DNA from: Chitinophagales bacterium
GTDB taxonomy: Bacteria > Bacteroidota > Bacteroidia > Chitinophagales > Saprospiraceae
Length of the DNA: 64,000 nt
Direction: 5' to 3'
Assembly: GCA_017303475.1 (NCBI GenBank)
Contig: JAFLBO010000009.1
Span: 124,001 to 188,000 of the forward strand
A program made the translations under genes and the position numbers. Position 1 is the first letter of the stretch, and the number at the start of each line of letters is the position of its first letter. The notes under the pieces are model-generated. The model did not search any database and had not been told where the DNA came from. It saw only the letters and a program-made list of their open reading frames with translations. Of the stretch, positions 43,712 through 52,407 are shown one piece after another.

Positions 43712-45468
43712 CTACCGCATCAACGTCACATCCCCCTTATACACCACCTCCTGGCCGTTCACCAACTCCACCAGGGCATAATACACAAAAACACCAGGGT
43801 TCATTTCTACGCCTTTGAAGCGCCCGTCCCAACCGAGTGCGGGGTCATTGGGCGGGAAATTTTCACGCACGAAGATCTGTTCCCCCCATCTGGAAAAAAT
43901 CTGGAGCGTTTTGACGCTGCGCACACCACTCCATTCAGCAAATACGGTAAACCCTTCATTCTCTCCGTCGCCGTTAGGCGAGAAGATATTCGGGATGTAT
44001 ACATTGACCTGTGTTTATCCACCTTCAGGATGAGTGAGGCATCGTCCCGGCATCCGGCTTTGGTCATTACCTCCAGTCGGTATTGCTGCGTAGTCATGGG
44101 CATTTCCACCATAGTACTCAGGCAGGTGCTGCAGCTCAGCCCGGCAGCTGGGGTCCAGATAACTTGTTCAATCTCACTCGGGTCAATATTGACAGATGGA
44201 TGTAGCAAATAGGATTCTCCCAAAGAAATGGTGACCAGCGGTTCAATGCTGATTTCAAAGGATGGAGCCGGATCAATGGTGGCACTTACACTGGTGGTAC
44301 ACCCGTCTGCATCTTCTATTTCAATGGTATAATCGCCGGGCGTCAGGTTGCTGAACAGATTGCCGGAAGCTTGTTGTGAGCCACCCTGAAGCGTGTATTG
44401 AATGGGTAGTGTGGCATCCAGAACGTTTTGGATGAGGATAGAACCTGTATTCCGGGCGCAGTCAGGTTGCTCCAAAGCAAAGGATGCCACGAGTTCCTTT
44501 TGGGTGATAAGCACAGCGTCGGAGGCGGAACAACCATTTGCGCTTGAGGTAACCAGCAGGGTATAGGTTCCGGAAGGCAGATTGCCGAGGTCTTCGGTGG
44601 TTTCACCGTTCGACCACAGGAAGGTGTACGCACCGGCGGGGGAAACAGTGAGGTTGACGGATCCGTTTTCCACTGCGCAGTTGTTGTTGGGTAACGCAGC
44701 ACCGGCAAGGCTGAAGGAGGAACTGTTATTGGCAACGTTTAGGGTGGTTACGGCGCTGCAGCCGTTGGCGTCTGTTACGGTTACGGTATAATTACCCGGA
44801 AGTGCGTTGGTCAGATCTTCGGTGGTTTCCCCTGTAGACCACTCAAAGAGATAAGGCTCCAGCTCTCCATGTACGTTAATGTCGATACTGCCATCGGACA
44901 AACCGCAAATGGAGTTTTCTGTTGTTGATGTTACACTTGGAAGGTTCAGAAATTGTAATACTTGAACCTTTTTGCTGTGTGAGCAGGAACCTATGGATAC
45001 TGTAACACTATAGTGTCCTCCAGGAATATTATGAATAGATTGTGTTGTTTCACCAGTATTCCAAAGAAAAGTTGCGCCTGGAATAGGTGGAGTCATTATC
45101 ACGGAGGCTGATCCATTTACATGGTCGTCGCATCCATCGTTTATGTTAAATTGCGTATTGAATTGCGGTTTTCGCATAATATTCGCAACCGTCACGAAAT
45201 GGGCCGTACTTTCTCCATTAGCATTGGTTACGATCACATTATAGTCTCCATCAGTTATATCCACGAGGTCTTCGGTTGTTGCTCCGTTGGACCATTGAAA
45301 CGTGAAGGGTGGGAAATCGCCGGATACGGTCAGATCAATGGCCCCAACCCCTAGTGAGCAAGTGTCCGGGATAGTTTTACTGGTTACGGTTGGAGGGCTT
45401 AGCGTTTCTGCAAAAAGTTGTGAAATTGGAATATACGACAAAACAAATAACAGGTAGAGTGTTCGCAT
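43712..45468 (-). pseudogene. SprB-repeat protein with CHU_C gliding-type C-terminal domain, frameshifted
   Basis: From ATG 45466-45468 the frame encodes a signal peptide, five or so SprB-type repeats (PFTFQWSNGATTEDL, PYLFEWSTGETTEDL, YTFLWSNGETTEDL) and the run-in LILKVDKHR. Near 44003-44015 the frame must change: the continuation (VNVYIPNIFSPNGDGENEGF, then RWGEQIF, DPALGWDGRFKG and GDVTLMR) is in another frame and ends at 43712. It is the CHU_C type B sorting domain of gliding-associated proteins. The total length is one base short of a whole number of codons (585 residues if restored). No slippery heptamer is seen, so a one-base loss or a sequence error is more likely than programmed frameshifting. 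Confidence 0.85.
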
Positions 45469-45679
45469 GGGAATGAGAGATGTTGAAAATTAAAAAAGGG
45501 AGATAACAAAAGTCTGTGTGGAGAACCGCAAAAAAAAGTACGATTTGGGGTAGGGTATTCCGGGGCTCCGCAACTGGTGCGAAGCCTGACGCCTGTTTAG
45601 AAAGCAGGGATGGCGTAAATGATTGTTTAGTAAATGCCAGGCGGGACATCCCAGCAATCAGAGCGGCAATTTGCTTTTG

Positions 45680-46300
45680 CTATTTTTTGCTCAACTTATA
45701 CCTTAAATGGGTGGTCAAATCTGAATGAATAACCTCAGCTATTTGTATGTTGTATTTGTCTTTGACCATACCATCAAACAGACGAATACCAGTACCCAAA
45801 AAAACTGGTGAAATGTGAATAAAAAATTCATCTATTAATCCTGCATTCAGAAATTGCTGAATCGTATTGGCGCCACCTTGTATCCTGATATCCTTGCCTT
45901 TTGCTGATTGTCTGGCTTTTTCCAGCGCACTTTCTATTCCATCCTGGATAAAATAAAAAGTAGTTGTGCCTTCCTGAACCCAGGGCTCCCGTTTTTCGTG
46001 TGTCAGTACAAAAACGTCTGCTTTGTATAAATCATTCGGCCAAACGGCTTCACCTTCTTCAAACATACGTTTTCCCATAATATAGGCGCCGGTTCGTTCA
46101 ATGGTATCTCTGATAAATTTCCCGTCGGGACCATCTTCCTTGCCTCCTTCAAGCCCCAGGTATTCCCAGAACGCTTTTTGCTGAAACATCCATGAATGAA
46201 TTTGTCCGGAAACACCGCCCATAGGGTTTTTAGGGCCCCTGTTGACTCCAGCGAAAAAGCCATCAAGGGATATTCCACTGTCAAAAATTATTTTACTCAT
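45680..46300 (-). CDS. Dihydrofolate reductase family (RibD C-terminal-like) protein
   Basis: A 206-residue cytoplasmic protein with the RibD_C/DHFR-like fold: SGISLDGFFAG (about 8-18), GAYIMGKRMFEEGEAVWP (about 71-88), VFVLTHEKREP and the dinucleotide-binding stretch DIRIQGGANTIQQFLNAGLI (about 146-165). Members use NADPH to reduce pteridine- or pyrimidine-like substrates, but most stand-alone ones, like this, have no assigned substrate. Single gene, convergent with nothing, with a 185-base promoter region upstream. Confidence 0.85.
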   Translation of the reverse strand: MSKIIFDSGISLDGFFAGVNRGPKNPMGGVSGQIHSWMFQQKAFWEYLGLEGGKEDGPDGKFIRDTIERTGAYIMGKRMFEEGEAVWPNDLYKADVFVLTHEKREPWVQEGTTTFYFIQDGIESALEKARQSAKGKDIRIQGGANTIQQFLNAGLIDEFFIHISPVFLGTGIRLFDGMVKDKYNIQIAEVIHSDLTTHLRYKLSKK

Positions 46301-46485
46301 GATTTTGTGTTTTATAATGCTGTTTGGATTGTTATAAAACTACAATGTTTTACAGACACATCCTAAAATTACCTTTTCGTTTCAAAGGTTATGCATGAAA
46401 GCCGTCTTTAAAACCTCCCAGTTTCTACCCAGCCAGCTTTTTTTCGCAAATATCCCTATATTGCATAAAAATTACACCTCCCGCC

Positions 46486-47598
46486 ATGTCCAAAAATATC
46501 GTAATCTGCTGTGATGGAACCGATAACATGCTTACCGTAGGTAAAAATACCAACGTTATTCACCTGTACAGCTGCCTGGTGCAGGACCAAAATCAGGTGG
46601 CCTACTACAACCCGGGAGTAGGTACCATTGCTCCAGACAATTATAGAAATAAAATCAACAGAGCCTGGTATAAAGTCAAAGACCTCGCAACGGCTACCAG
46701 CCTGGAGGAAAATGTGCTCGATGCCTATCGTTTTCTCATGAACGAATACGAGGAAGAGGCCAATGTTTACCTGTTCGGATTCAGCCGGGGCGCTTATACC
46801 ATCAGGATGTTGAGCGGATTGATTGAGATGTTTGGTTTGTTACAAAAAGGGAACGACCGCCACCTCAGGCACGTTATGAAGGCCTATAGCCAGAGCAGCG
46901 AGAAATTTGAAACCGCAAACAAATTTAAAAAACGCTTTTCCAGAGCTGTCAATATCCGTTTCATGGGTATCTGGGATACTGTTATTTCCGTTGGCGGCCC
47001 AATAAAATACTACCTGCCGTTTCCGTTCTCCGACAAGCTTTCTATCGTCAAAACCCTGCGCCATGCCGTAGGTATTGATGAGCGACGAAAACATTACCGC
47101 TTTGCGCCCATCAAGGATATTGCCGGCGATAGAAAGGAGGTCTTTTTTGCAGGAGTACACTCCGATATTGGGGGTTCGTATCCGGAGGAAGAAAGCGGTT
47201 TGTCAAAAATTGCTCTTGAATGGATGCTGGGCGAGGCATCGCAAGCTGGTTTAAGGCTAAACCGGGCCAGGGTTGACAGGTATTTGTATGGCAAGGATCG
47301 CGATGATTATACCGCGCCCAATCATCAACAAGCCATCCACAATTCACTCAGCCTATTATTTATCATTTCTGATTTTATACCCAGACTGAGGTTTAAAGAA
47401 AATAGCTGGCCTTTTGATTTAAAAATAGATTTTGCTTTATGGCCAAAGCGTAAAATAAGTCCTAATGCCCTGGTGCACAGCAGTGTATTTGATAAAATAA
47501 AAGATACGAGCACAAAGCCTTTGTATAAACCCGCCAATATGGATTTGAATGCCGGGTATGTCATGGTAAAGAACCAGGATATTGTGTATTGGCCCTGA
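46486..47598 (+). CDS. DUF2235 alpha/beta-hydrolase (Tle1-like)
   Basis: A 370-residue protein of the DUF2235 family. It starts with KNIVICCDGTDN (about 3-14), typical of the family, and has the nucleophile elbow GFSRGAYT (about 98-105; GxSxG with Ser100), then DSDIGGSYPEE-like acid region (GVHSDIGGSYPEEE, about 223-236). Some members are type VI secretion phospholipases (Tle1), but there are no T6SS genes, signal peptide or immunity gene near, so an intracellular hydrolase of unknown substrate is as likely. Single gene. Confidence 0.85.
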   Translation: MSKNIVICCDGTDNMLTVGKNTNVIHLYSCLVQDQNQVAYYNPGVGTIAPDNYRNKINRAWYKVKDLATATSLEENVLDAYRFLMNEYEEEANVYLFGFSRGAYTIRMLSGLIEMFGLLQKGNDRHLRHVMKAYSQSSEKFETANKFKKRFSRAVNIRFMGIWDTVISVGGPIKYYLPFPFSDKLSIVKTLRHAVGIDERRKHYRFAPIKDIAGDRKEVFFAGVHSDIGGSYPEEESGLSKIALEWMLGEASQAGLRLNRARVDRYLYGKDRDDYTAPNHQQAIHNSLSLLFIISDFIPRLRFKENSWPFDLKIDFALWPKRKISPNALVHSSVFDKIKDTSTKPLYKPANMDLNAGYVMVKNQDIVYWP

Positions 47599-47729
47599 GG
47601 AGCTCCATCGTGTGTGTGCATCTGTACAACTGGATATTTTGGTTTCAGACCTATAAGGTTTACGAAAACCTACGGTATGTACACAAGTTAAATGGAGAAT
47701 CAATTTCTGAGGTTAGTCCCCACTTATCT

Positions 47730-47918
47730 CATCTAACATCTTGTAACCCGCTGTTTTAACGGCGGGCAAAAGCCGACCCACCCATCACATCTAGCATCTT
47801 TACAAAACATCACATCTTCAAGAGGTTATGGATGCTGATGCTCTGCAAAGATGCTAGATGTGAATAGTGGGGTATCCATGGCCACTCGTTGAAATGAGTG
47901 GTTACAAGATGTTAGATG
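47730..47918. repeat. 189-bp nested palindromic element between convergent genes
   Basis: Outer arms: 47730-47748 pairs perfectly with 47900-47918 (19 bp, CATCTAACATC...). Inner arms: CACATCTAGCATCTTT (47786-47801) pairs perfectly with 47847-47862. Between outer and inner arms each side carries a small hairpin (CCCGC/GGCGGG near 47747-47766; CCACTC/GAGTGG near 47882-47901). The outer and inner arms also resemble each other (ATCTARCATCTT). It fills most of the 345-base gap 47599-47943, which has no gene; CCAACATGCTCTTA at 47924-47937 is a partial MITE end. Confidence 0.8.
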
Positions 47919-47943
47919 TATTACCAACATGCTCTTATGTTAC

Positions 47944-48546
47944 CTAAACAATAGACTTCCTATATTTATACGCCAACAAGTATAGTACTGCTATAGATTT
48001 TTGATGGCCCCACTTTTCAGCCACCTCAAGCATTTGAGCTTTTAGTTTTACCTTAGGATCAAGATCATACAGAGAAACCATGATTTGTTTCAGGTGAAAA
48101 TCGTCGGCGGGAAAAACATTATCGCGCTTTAAGGTATACATCAAGATCATATCTATAGTCCATTTGCCTATACCTTTTATCGAAGCCAGTTCACTGGCCA
48201 CTTCTTCATCTGTTAACTGATTGAAATCCAGGGTATTGTGCTGCCAGTACGTTATAAATTGTAACATGGTTTCATACTTGCCTGTGGCTAATTTAATTTG
48301 AGATAAAGCATGCTTTTCAAGCAGATGAAAGTTTTCAGGGGTAAGGTGTGTTATCCCGGCTCTTTCCAATGCCTTTGCAAAGATCTTTTTAGTGCTTCGG
48401 TAATGAATTTGTTGCTCTATAATGCAACTCATCAGATCGTGAAATACATCTCCCGTTGAGTCAACTACAGGTTTAGGCACTTGAAGCATGACCTTTTCGA
48501 GAATGGGGTCTACTGTATCAGGCTTGTTCTCGTTTACTGTTGTCAT
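47944..48546 (-). CDS. DNA-3-methyladenine glycosylase 2 (AlkA-type HhH-GPD) family protein
   Basis: A 200-residue base-excision repair glycosylase that removes alkylated purines. The helix-hairpin-helix and GPD part is clear: LASIKGIGKWTIDMIL (about 122-137), then VFPADDFHLKQ (about 146-156) where the catalytic Asp lies. The front helix DLMSCIIEQQIHYRSTKKIF matches the family's conserved QQIS-type helix. It is shorter than E. coli AlkA, lacking its N-terminal beta domain, as is usual in Bacteroidota. Single gene. Confidence 0.87.
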   Translation of the reverse strand: MTTVNENKPDTVDPILEKVMLQVPKPVVDSTGDVFHDLMSCIIEQQIHYRSTKKIFAKALERAGITHLTPENFHLLEKHALSQIKLATGKYETMLQFITYWQHNTLDFNQLTDEEVASELASIKGIGKWTIDMILMYTLKRDNVFPADDFHLKQIMVSLYDLDPKVKLKAQMLEVAEKWGHQKSIAVLYLLAYKYRKSIV

Positions 48547-48643
48547 TTATCACGCGGTAATTACCCGGCAAAAGTATAGGAAAACCCACTGATCAGAAAT
48601 AGCCCATCCAGCTTCCTGACTTGCGCTTTTGAAGCCTTGCACA

Positions 48644-48651
48644 TACCTTTG
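48644..48651 (+). promoter_or_regulatory. Putative -7 box of the 48679 gene
   Basis: TACCTTTG fits TAnnTTTG exactly, with TTGC 19 bases upstream (48621-48624) as a weak -33. It is 27 bases before the chosen ATG at 48679, and inside the longer open frame, which argues against a start at 48637. Confidence 0.5.
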
Positions 48652-48678
48652 TTGGGCAGGTACTCAAATACCCGTTTT

Positions 48679-51600
48679 ATGAAACACACTAACTACTGCA
48701 CGCTGCTGCTATTGCTTTGCAGCTTATCCAACCTTCATGCGCAATGGCTGGCATCGCCGGCGCCTGCCGCGAATAAAGAACTGTTCAAGGCCTCTTTCGT
48801 GAATGCCCAGGTGGGCTATACCATGAGCAGCGATCATATTTACAAAACCACCAACGGCGGCCAAACCTGGACGGAAAAGTACTATCCCGGCCAAATCTCA
48901 GGCTCTGAAGTATACTTCTTCAATGAAATTCATTTCGTTACAGAACAGATCGGCTTTGTGGTAGGATGGGATTTTTTAAACGCCGATTACCTGATTCTGC
49001 GCACCGATAACGGCGGCAATGGCTGGACGCCCTACACCTACGAACAAGGATTTAGCATCGGCGAATGCAACGACCTGGATTTCCCCAACCCACTTACAGG
49101 TTATGTGGCCGGCGATCAGGGCCTGATTTTCAAAACCACCAACGGCGGCTCAAGCTGGCAGGTAAGTTCTACCCCCGGCGGTTCTGATAACGAACTGGTT
49201 GCCATCGATTTTGTAAACGATCAAACCGGTTTTGTCCTCTCTTTGTCAAACCAAAAATTGTTCAAAACCACCAATGGCGCGGCTTCCTGGACCAGCATTT
49301 CCCTGCCCACAGCCTTCCGAAACCTGCAATTTTTTACCACTCAAACCGGCATAGCCGAGGCCCCCGACGGACTGTTTAAAACCACCGATGGCGGCCAAAA
49401 CTGGGTGCGCGTGGGCGAGGTGTTTACCAGTGGCTTAAACTTCGTTCAGTTCACAGACCCAAACACGGGCTTTGCCTGGATTTCCAATGGCCCCGTTAAA
49501 ACCGTAGACGGCGGACTCACCTGGTATCGACAGGCGTTCGACTTTGGCTTACCTCCCGGCGCAAATGCCGGGGTTTCCGACATAGCCGCCGTAGACGACC
49601 AAAATGCCTTTGCCTGCGGATATAAAAACGTCAATGGCAACCTGTCTGGCTTCATGGCCAAAACCGGCAATGGCGGCGGACTGGGCGTTTATTTTTCCCT
49701 ATCCTCAGCACAACTCGCCTGTCCGGGCGACAGCGTAACGGCTACACCGGTTTTTCTGGGCAATCCGGGCGCTATAGACTGGTATCTAGATGACACCCTG
49801 AAATTCAGCGGCGCCGGGAACCCTACCTTCAGTAATCTCGCCGCCGGCCCCCACACCATCCGGGTGGAAGCTTCCGTTTCGGGCAATGCGGTTTCCATGA
49901 CACGCAACATGTCGGTCAATGCCGGTCCTGTTTATCCGGGCGTAACCTTTACGCTGGATGCTCAACCCTGCCTGGGTACACAGGCCAAAATCAACACCAA
50001 CTGGAATACTGCCAACGGCAAAATTGTTATTTACAACGGCAATTCGTTTATAGACACGGCTATCATCCTCTCCGGCCAGCCCAAATATTTTTTACTTCCG
50101 GAGGTAACGGCGCCTACCGTATTCACCATCAAATCGGTGTACACGGCTTGCGGCCTGGATATTGTGCAAGCCAGCGTGGAAGTAATCCCCAAGGCCCTGC
50201 CCAACACTGATCTGGCCATTGTACCGCCTCAACCAGTATATTGCGAACCGCAAAATGGCGTGACGATCATTACCCTGCCCATTACGGAACAGCAGGTGAG
50301 TTACAGACTGTTTCACGACGGCCTGGAAGTGGGCGTAAAGCAGGGCACCGGAGGCCCCGTCACATTTAATTCCAGTAAAGCTTTTGCCCAGACCACCTAT
50401 TTTTGGGTAAGAGCCGCCAGTTTAAGCACCGGATGCGTGGCATATTTGAATGATACCCTCGTTGTTCCGGTAGACATCACCGATGCGCGTTTCGCCACCA
50501 CCGGGCTAAATCTTCCCCTGGGTACGCCGGTGCAAATTTCCTTTGAAGGAACACCTGCGGCGAGTTATGCGTGGGATTTCGGGCAAAATGCCAATCCCGC
50601 AACCAGCACAGCTGAACAACCTGGAACCATCGTGTACAATGGGGCGGTGAATACGGTAATTAAACTGGTCACTACCGGCCCCTGGGGCTGCCAGGATTCT
50701 TTTACCCGCAACATAGCCTTGTTAGACATGCCCGTTTTGAGCAAATACTGGGCTATGGAAATGAATGCCAGTGCCCAGAGCTACGGTGCAGGAAACTCCC
50801 TTTCTGTAGATGCTGCAGGCAATGTGATTGTGAACGGCTATCTGAACGCCAACTTTAATACAGCCACCATTCCCTCCAGGGCAGGCGCCGGCTCGGTGGT
50901 AGACAACTGGTGTTCCCTGCTTAAGTACAACCAATTTGGGGTTTTGCAGTGGCATGTACAGCAAGACGGAGAGTACATCAAGCTAAACAACCTCCAGTTT
51001 GATCCGCTTGGCAATGCGGTAGGGCTCTACGACCTGGATGTTTTTGGCTTTGATACTTACTATTATTTTGGTTCTACAGACGAGCGCCGCCATCGGGTTA
51101 AAAAGCTGGAAAAAATGGTAATTGCCAAGTGGGACCCTGCGGGGAAACTTATGTGGTTGTCGGAGGTGTTCAATTGCGAGATAAGTCAGTCAGCCCCCAT
51201 TGATATGACTATAGATGAGTTGGGCAATATTCATATTCTTGGCAAGTTGAGCAACTCCAGCAGTTGCGGCATCAACACCACCACTACTTTTTTGAATCCG
51301 GACAGTACCAAGATCAACCTGCCAATTACCAATGCGGGATATTATCTGGCCAGGTTGTCGCCCGAAGGCTTTTTCCAGAGCATAAAGCCGCTGGTAGATG
51401 CAGCTGGCGTTCCTACGGTATATCCACTTGCCATAGGCATTGATGCGGAGCATAATATTTACATAGGAGGTTCCAAACCAACCCTGCTGGCTAAGTACAG
51501 TCCTGCCGGAAACCTGCTTTGGAAAATAGTGCCGGAAACGATCAATACCACCGACACCTATTCTGCCGAGCAAATAGCCACGGATGCATTGGGTAACACC

Positions 51601-52395
51601 TACATCAGCGGAAAATTCAATAAAAACCTCAAAATTGGGGCGTTTCAAATCTTCAACACCTCCAGCGGCACAGGCGGGAGTCTGTTTGTGGCAAAAATTG
51701 ATGCAAGCGGGCAGGCTTTATGGTTGAAGGCATCCACCGGAACCGGAACTTGTTTTCCCACCAGCATTGCGCTCCATGACAACAATCTGTATGTGGGTTC
51801 CACTTTTACCAGGCAGTTGTCGTACGGCAGTGTAACGCTGCAGATGTCGAACGATTTGGTTGGCAACAACGGAGCGGTTTGGTTTAACCTGGCCCCCCAG
51901 AGTGGAGATCCCAAAAGCTATCTGGCGTTAACAGAACAATATCCTTCGTTCAACACCCCCACGATATACCGGAATTACGGACATACGCTGGAAACGGATT
52001 CGGAGGGAAACCTTCACTTGACGGGCTCCAACGGCTACCGTGTCAATCTGGCCGATACCCTGCTGGAAGGCCGCACCTATATGTTTTTGGCCAAAATAGA
52101 CGGTTTTTCGAGCCTGGTTGGCACTACCGAGATTTTGCCCGGACAAAACTTCCAGGCGGCTGTATGGCCCAATCCAAGTGCCGGCTCAGCTTTGCTGATT
52201 ATCCGGGCGGGCGAAGGCCGGCGTTTGTTGTGCCAGCTGACCGACGCGCAGGGGCGCAGCTCAACGATATTTAACGAATACGTGCCGGAGGGTCAAACGG
52301 AAGTGTTTCTGGCTCCACCACCGCCCGGTGTTTATTTCCTGAACATCCGGGATGAGCATGGGCAGGGCCAAACGCTGAAGTGGGTGGTGGAGTAG
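48679..52395 (+). CDS. Large YCF48/BNR-like propeller secreted protein with T9SS CTD
   Basis: A 1238-residue exported protein starting with MKHTNYCTLLLLLCSLSNLHAQ. Residues about 25-340 are YCF48/sialidase-like propeller repeats (IYKTTNGGQTWTEKYY, LIFKTTNGGSSWQVSS, LFKTTDGGQNWVRV). About 340-690 holds Ig/PKD-like domains (SYAWDFGQNANPATS). About 700-1130 is a second propeller of the SBBP type (NVIVNGYLNANFNTA, NTYISGKFNKNLKIG). The CTD runs VWPNPSAGSALL to GQTLKWVVE. YCF48-like propellers in plants assist photosystem II; here the role is unknown and probably extracellular. Confidence 0.86.
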   Translation: MKHTNYCTLLLLLCSLSNLHAQWLASPAPAANKELFKASFVNAQVGYTMSSDHIYKTTNGGQTWTEKYYPGQISGSEVYFFNEIHFVTEQIGFVVGWDFLNADYLILRTDNGGNGWTPYTYEQGFSIGECNDLDFPNPLTGYVAGDQGLIFKTTNGGSSWQVSSTPGGSDNELVAIDFVNDQTGFVLSLSNQKLFKTTNGAASWTSISLPTAFRNLQFFTTQTGIAEAPDGLFKTTDGGQNWVRVGEVFTSGLNFVQFTDPNTGFAWISNGPVKTVDGGLTWYRQAFDFGLPPGANAGVSDIAAVDDQNAFACGYKNVNGNLSGFMAKTGNGGGLGVYFSLSSAQLACPGDSVTATPVFLGNPGAIDWYLDDTLKFSGAGNPTFSNLAAGPHTIRVEASVSGNAVSMTRNMSVNAGPVYPGVTFTLDAQPCLGTQAKINTNWNTANGKIVIYNGNSFIDTAIILSGQPKYFLLPEVTAPTVFTIKSVYTACGLDIVQASVEVIPKALPNTDLAIVPPQPVYCEPQNGVTIITLPITEQQVSYRLFHDGLEVGVKQGTGGPVTFNSSKAFAQTTYFWVRAASLSTGCVAYLNDTLVVPVDITDARFATTGLNLPLGTPVQISFEGTPAASYAWDFGQNANPATSTAEQPGTIVYNGAVNTVIKLVTTGPWGCQDSFTRNIALLDMPVLSKYWAMEMNASAQSYGAGNSLSVDAAGNVIVNGYLNANFNTATIPSRAGAGSVVDNWCSLLKYNQFGVLQWHVQQDGEYIKLNNLQFDPLGNAVGLYDLDVFGFDTYYYFGSTDERRHRVKKLEKMVIAKWDPAGKLMWLSEVFNCEISQSAPIDMTIDELGNIHILGKLSNSSSCGINTTTTFLNPDSTKINLPITNAGYYLARLSPEGFFQSIKPLVDAAGVPTVYPLAIGIDAEHNIYIGGSKPTLLAKYSPAGNLLWKIVPETINTTDTYSAEQIATDALGNTYISGKFNKNLKIGAFQIFNTSSGTGGSLFVAKIDASGQALWLKASTGTGTCFPTSIALHDNNLYVGSTFTRQLSYGSVTLQMSNDLVGNNGAVWFNLAPQSGDPKSYLALTEQYPSFNTPTIYRNYGHTLETDSEGNLHLTGSNGYRVNLADTLLEGRTYMFLAKIDGFSSLVGTTEILPGQNFQAAVWPNPSAGSALLIIRAGEGRRLLCQLTDAQGRSSTIFNEYVPEGQTEVFLAPPPPGVYFLNIRDEHGQGQTLKWVVE

Positions 52396-52407
52396 GGGCG
52401 GAAAACC

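Noticed and set aside
43990..44020. Programmed frameshift in the SprB/CHU_C gene
   Set aside because: No X-XXY-YYZ slippery heptamer or downstream stem is visible at the junction; a mutation or sequence error explains it better.
47599..47729. Short open frames downstream of the DUF2235 gene as an immunity gene
   Set aside because: They overlap the coding region antisense or enter the palindrome, with no signal peptide or domain.
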